DNA of 64,000 bases from a virus: positions 1 through 64,000 of the IMG/VR virus record IMGVR_UViG_3300036790_000500; one strand, 5' to 3'. The notes below the pieces were generated by a model. The model had not been told where the DNA came from and did not search any database. It saw only the letters and a list, made by a program, of their open reading frames with translations. Positions 60,409 through 64,000 of this stretch are shown here, one piece after another. The first letter of the stretch is position 1. Every line of letters starts with the position of its first letter. The translations under genes were made by a program, and so were the position numbers.

Positions 60409-61926
60409 ATGCCCCTCTCCAGCGTCACCCGGGACGCCCTCGGCGGCTGGTACTTTCCGTCGGGCTCGACCGAGTGGGCGACCCTGCTCGCCGGGTCCGG
60501 CCTCGGGCTGCCGGTCTCCGTCTGGTCGCTCCAGGAGAGGTCCGGCGGCGTCTTCGGCGACAGCGTGCAGGGGAACGGGAACAACGACCTCGTCGTCGGT
60601 ACCTCGACGGCGGAGTACGTCCCTGGATGGTCTCGCATCGGCATCATTCCCAGCTTCAGCAACACCACCAATCCGAACCTGAATATCGCGGTCAGCAGCT
60701 CACTGCTCCTCACGGTCGTGAGGCCGAGGGCCCTCCAGACTGCCTCTACCGGGACCGTCGTTGGCCTCGGGGTCAATACCTCGTATCGGGCCATTGCCTT
60801 TACCGGCGAGGTCGGCGTACAGCCGGGTCACACCGGTTCCTGGATGTACGCCACCATCGACGGCTCGGCCCAGCCCACCGGGTCTCTGCCTGTCACGTCG
60901 GGCCAGGTCTATCTCGTCGCTCTGCGTGTCAACCTGACGGCCGGCTCGACCGGACTCGTCACCGAGTACGAGACGATAACCCAGACGCCGTACACGGTCC
61001 CTCCGAACACGGGCGCCGGAATACTCTGGGGAGCGGCGTTGACGAATACCGCGAACGTCGACTTCCTCTACGGCGCCCTCTGGCAGGGCCCCACGGCGGA
61101 GATGACGGACACGCAGGTCCAGTCGCTCTTCAACCTGATGAAGTACGGGACGGTGGCCCGCGGCGTCACCCAGGACACGACCTCGGGCTGGCGCGCCCCG
61201 CGGGACCCCACCGAGTGGGCCCTGCTGCTCACCGGCTCCGGCGTTCCCGTCCCGAGCGCGGCCTACAACATGACCGAGACGAGCAGTCCGACGGCGGACA
61301 ACGTGGGCCAGGACATGTTCTACAGCGACCACCTGACCGCCGGCACCGTCGGCGTCGGCGGGACGTTCCCCGGTTGGTCGCGACCGGGATTCCAGACGTA
61401 CGACGGCGGCGCGTACGGTGTGCAGACCGCGAACACCCTGACGGGCGCCTCCCGGGCCGTCCTCATGTACTACGGCATCAGCGGCTCCGCCGAGCTGCTC
61501 AACATGCTCAACTACATGGGCAACGGCCTCGACGTCTCCCTCGTCTCGGGGAGCATCTACGCCGTCGGCGGAAACCGAGTGGGGACCGGCGTGCGGGGGT
61601 CCGTCCCCGCGGCGTTGCCCAGCGTTCGGCCCTTCCTCTACGTCGTCAACGACACGGCCGGCACCAACAAGTACTACTCGACCGTCGAGAGCGTGGTCGG
61701 CTCGGCCGGCATCGTCGACGCGAACACCATCACCCTCGGCTCGAACGTCAGTTCCCAGCCGGCCCCCTCCGGCACGCTCCTCTACGCCGCCGTCTGGACC
61801 GGCAGTTACGCGGAGATGACGGACACCCAGGCGGCGACCCTGCTGCGGCTGGCGCAGTTCGGCACGCTGTCGAGCGGGTCGGCGGTGGCGCGCAATCTCC
61901 TCATGCTCATGGGTTACGGGAGTTGA
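60409..61926 (+). CDS. Duplicated LamG-like tail protein
   Basis: 505 residues in two tandem copies of about 250 (1-250 and 251-505). Matching landmarks: STEWATLLAGSG and PTEWALLLTGSG; VPGWSRIG and FPGWSRPG; WQGPTAEMTDTQVQSLFNLM and WTGSYAEMTDTQAATLLRLA. The fold looks like a concanavalin-type lectin. SD AAGGAG 5 nt upstream. Likely a receptor-binding or fibre protein. Confidence 0.75.
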   Translation: MPLSSVTRDALGGWYFPSGSTEWATLLAGSGLGLPVSVWSLQERSGGVFGDSVQGNGNNDLVVGTSTAEYVPGWSRIGIIPSFSNTTNPNLNIAVSSSLLLTVVRPRALQTASTGTVVGLGVNTSYRAIAFTGEVGVQPGHTGSWMYATIDGSAQPTGSLPVTSGQVYLVALRVNLTAGSTGLVTEYETITQTPYTVPPNTGAGILWGAALTNTANVDFLYGALWQGPTAEMTDTQVQSLFNLMKYGTVARGVTQDTTSGWRAPRDPTEWALLLTGSGVPVPSAAYNMTETSSPTADNVGQDMFYSDHLTAGTVGVGGTFPGWSRPGFQTYDGGAYGVQTANTLTGASRAVLMYYGISGSAELLNMLNYMGNGLDVSLVSGSIYAVGGNRVGTGVRGSVPAALPSVRPFLYVVNDTAGTNKYYSTVESVVGSAGIVDANTITLGSNVSSQPAPSGTLLYAAVWTGSYAEMTDTQAATLLRLAQFGTLSSGSAVARNLLMLMGYGS

Positions 61927-61929
61927 TGG

Positions 61930-62247
61930 ATGGCGCTCGGCGGCATCATCATTTACATCCAGAACCTGCAGGACGCGACGCCTCCTGCGCCTCCCGTAGT
62001 CCCGTCTCGGCTCTTTAATCGCAGAAATTGGCTCTATCGTCCGAGACGCGGAATGATGGTGTCTGGGCGTCAGCCAGCGAGTGTGCCGACCGGCATGTTC
62101 ATTGGCTCCGCCGCAGTCACGCGGACACGATGCACGCCGCTGAAGAAAACGTTCGTGATTACGACCACAGACAGCCTAGACATCGGTGGCGACGTGATGA
62201 CCTCGGCCGTCGGTCCGAGCGGTTGCATCTCAAGGTCCGGTCCCTAA
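61930..62247 (+). CDS. Hypothetical protein, 105 aa
   Basis: Small protein with a hydrophobic N-terminus (ALGGIIIYIQNLQ), a basic centre (RLFNRRNWLYRPRRG) and a C-terminal strand region. It is placed between two fibre genes and could be a fibre-attachment subunit. Confidence 0.6.
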   Translation: MALGGIIIYIQNLQDATPPAPPVVPSRLFNRRNWLYRPRRGMMVSGRQPASVPTGMFIGSAAVTRTRCTPLKKTFVITTTDSLDIGGDVMTSAVGPSGCISRSGP

Positions 62248-62249
62248 CA

Positions 62250-64000
62250 ATGAGACTCAGTAAGACCGTCTTCACATCATCGATTTACCTTGATGGAGCA
62301 ATTTCCACGGGACGTCGATACGAGGTCGCGAAGTACAACGCTAAACTCCTCGGCCTATCTGCGAATTCGATTGGAATTCCTCCGGGTCCATCGACCGTGG
62401 TCGTCGATGCCGTGTCGACAGGCACGCTGACGAGCCCCTCGTGGACCCATGCGTCGGTCGGCTTCAACCAAGCGTTCGTTGGGATGTCGCTCTCGGCCAG
62501 TTTCTACGAGGCGAAGGAACTCAACTACTACTTCTCCGGTACCGAGGTCCTGGAGCAGACCCCTGCTCCAGTGAGCGCCCAACTCTATTACTCGAAGCAG
62601 ACCAAACTTCAGACAATCATCATCAAGCACACGGCGTCGTTCCTTGACACAGTTGTTCCGGTCGGCTCCCAGTTTTCCGGCGTCTTCAACACGTACACTC
62701 CAAGAAGTTTTTTTCCAGGAACCGGAACGCTCTGTTATCCGAATACGAACCCGAACTTCGGGTTGCCCGATGTCATCGGACCCACGAAGTTCTTCCTTAA
62801 CGTGCCGCAGTCAGGCAAACTGGTCGACATTAAGGTCTGGATTGAGTTCGTTCAGGCGAGTGCTTCGGGGCTTATCGGAAACTCTCCGCTCGCTAACGTG
62901 GCCATCTCGCTTCGCAGTCCGAACGTGAGTTGGAACGGCGCTCTCGGTTTTGGCCACGCGCATCCCATTCTGAACAATTCGACGCTCATAAACCAAATCG
63001 GTAATTTAAACGGGGTTGTCTTTCCTAACGCTGAACTCTATGCGAATTCGTTTCTGCTGTGGGAGGGAAGGAACCAGACCCCCTCGGCTCCCTTCGGTCT
63101 TATAAACTGGCCGGGCGGCGGCCGCGTCTCAGACCTTCCGACATGGGATTACGACCGCGGAATGCGCGTCGTCTTCTCCGATGGAGGGATTAACAATCCG
63201 CGACGACTAACTCTTGATGTCTCCACTTCAGGAAACTTCGTTGGTTCGCCGAACTCATCCGGAAGCACTGTGACCGGCAGCGCGTGGGGCGCCGGTGTCC
63301 CCTGGACGTCTGATGTGACCGCCGTATCCGCTAGTCACACCGCCTCGGGCTCACCGCCACCCGGCTGGCTGACGGGACCGGGCGGAGTCGCGAGCGTCAA
63401 TGAGTGGCCGACGACGGGAGTCAATTACGGTGCGAACTACCTGCAACCGGTGTACCCGCTTCTTGACCCCATTCTCGTGAAAAAGAGAATGACGGGAGTA
63501 GGATTCTCGTATGATGACACCGGAAATTACGCAAATCCCCAGGTTTCCATGGCTCAAATTCCGACGCCGTCGGCGTGGCTGGGTGCTCGCCCCGGGCTAA
63601 GGGGTTCAGAAATTAGCGGCACTTGGGTGTTGATGTTTTCCGAGATTGGCTATGCATGGTACGATGGAAATTGGGCCGCCACAGGAACGATTTTCTTCCG
63701 TCAGGCTCGCCTCGAGATTACGTACGAGACACCGCAGTGGACGGCCCCGGCACGCGTTAGACGCACCAGTGCCGGAGCCCAAGCGATTGGAGAAACGTCG
63801 TATAAGTACGAAATCTCTGGGACTGACACGATTTGCTGTAATTTTTTTGACTTGCAATACGAATATCCGTTTAATCCGATTGGCGGCTACTTTACCAGTA
63901 AGACCGTGACGGAGGTCTGGGTGAATCCGCCGCCGCTGGCTCAGGTCGGGCGAACGTTCGGGGTCACATACAACACTGGGTCTACAGGCGCCGGCGCGAA
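62250..64000 (+). CDS. Large tail-fibre-like protein, runs off the window
   Basis: Open frame of at least 583 codons from the ATG at 62250 to the window end, with no stop, so the gene is incomplete here. Beta-rich with repeated Ser/Thr/Gly/Asn, and segments such as LVDIKVWIEFVQASASG and LANVAISLRSPN that resemble the proprotein-convertase P-domain-like sandwiches in phage fibres (tentative). GC content falls below that of the upstream genes, a common feature of horizontally exchanged receptor-binding proteins. Confidence 0.75.
   Translation, partial: MRLSKTVFTSSIYLDGAISTGRRYEVAKYNAKLLGLSANSIGIPPGPSTVVVDAVSTGTLTSPSWTHASVGFNQAFVGMSLSASFYEAKELNYYFSGTEVLEQTPAPVSAQLYYSKQTKLQTIIIKHTASFLDTVVPVGSQFSGVFNTYTPRSFFPGTGTLCYPNTNPNFGLPDVIGPTKFFLNVPQSGKLVDIKVWIEFVQASASGLIGNSPLANVAISLRSPNVSWNGALGFGHAHPILNNSTLINQIGNLNGVVFPNAELYANSFLLWEGRNQTPSAPFGLINWPGGGRVSDLPTWDYDRGMRVVFSDGGINNPRRLTLDVSTSGNFVGSPNSSGSTVTGSAWGAGVPWTSDVTAVSASHTASGSPPPGWLTGPGGVASVNEWPTTGVNYGANYLQPVYPLLDPILVKKRMTGVGFSYDDTGNYANPQVSMAQIPTPSAWLGARPGLRGSEISGTWVLMFSEIGYAWYDGNWAATGTIFFRQARLEITYETPQWTAPARVRRTSAGAQAIGETSYKYEISGTDTICCNFFDLQYEYPFNPIGGYFTSKTVTEVWVNPPPLAQVGRTFGVTYNTGSTGAGA

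Noticed and set aside
60474-62018. 514-codon open frame shifted relative to the 60409 gene
   Set aside because: Arg/His-rich shadow translation of the highly GC-rich lectin-like gene; no start context and improbable composition.

Overview
This window looks like part of the genome of a large, high-GC, contractile-tailed (myovirus-type) bacteriophage. The phage evidence is a run of baseplate and tail genes at 50.7-64 kb: a T4 gp55-like late sigma factor, a gp5-like OB-fold protein, a gp25-like wedge, a gpJ/gp6-like wedge and laminin-G-type fibre proteins. A GroES-like cochaperonin, a dense tRNA array, homing endonucleases and very tight gene packing with ATGA/GTGA overlaps support this. The host is probably Gram-negative: the phage carries a signal-peptide beta-barrel protein ending in Phe, several lipobox proteins and two ADP-heptosyltransferase-like (GT9) modules. 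The proline/aspartate/cysteine-rich lipoproteins resemble those of Myxococcota, so such a host is a reasonable guess (inference).

Layout. 1-11.5 kb: minus-strand block of about 30 small, mostly unrecognised genes in short translationally coupled units. Most units start with the same kind of leader: a tandem hairpin element ending in ACAGGAGA. The block includes an RNase III-domain protein without a dsRNA-binding domain. 10.1-12 kb: largely non-coding, with strong inverted repeats and a 215-bp AT-rich repeat island at a strand switch, a candidate replication origin. 12-17.5 kb: genes on alternating strands, including a miniature family-X polymerase-like nucleotidyltransferase, a second nucleotidyltransferase-fold protein and a receiver-like cyclic-phosphate-processing protein. 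17.5-21.8 kb: plus-strand genes including MutM/Fpg, an MBD4-like HhH-GPD glycosylase and an RNase H-like YkuK (DUF458) protein. 21.8-28.0 kb: an array of about 36 tRNAs whose anticodons cover all 20 amino acids, with several structurally aberrant members. It is interrupted by an HNH endonuclease, a secreted beta-barrel/collagen-like protein, a lipoprotein and a C39-type peptidase. 28.1-31.7 kb: PD-(D/E)XK nuclease, GIY-YIG endonuclease, first glycosyltransferase, GroES-like. 31.7-50.1 kb: a continuous sugar cassette of about 20 genes. 50.1-64 kb: small genes, late sigma factor, baseplate and tail fibres; the last gene runs off the window.

How the parts may work together. The sugar cassette contains RpiB, an AraD-type epimerase/aldolase, a TalC-type transaldolase, two PfkB kinases, an RfaE2-type nucleotidyltransferase, an NAD-dependent epimerase, a nucleotide-sugar dehydrogenase, a cupin isomerase, a B12-type radical SAM enzyme, a deacetylase-like protein, a methyltransferase and eight glycosyltransferase proteins. 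That is enough to build and polymerise an unusual, probably heptose-like, activated sugar from pentose phosphates (inference). The tRNA set would support translation of the phage's own codons, and the leader hairpins and RNase III domain suggest an RNA-level regulatory layer. A recurring promoter (TATGAT or TAGGAT, 6-7 nt upstream of start codons) predicts leaderless mRNAs.

Limits: all calls rest on reading the sequence and remembered family motifs; no database search was run.
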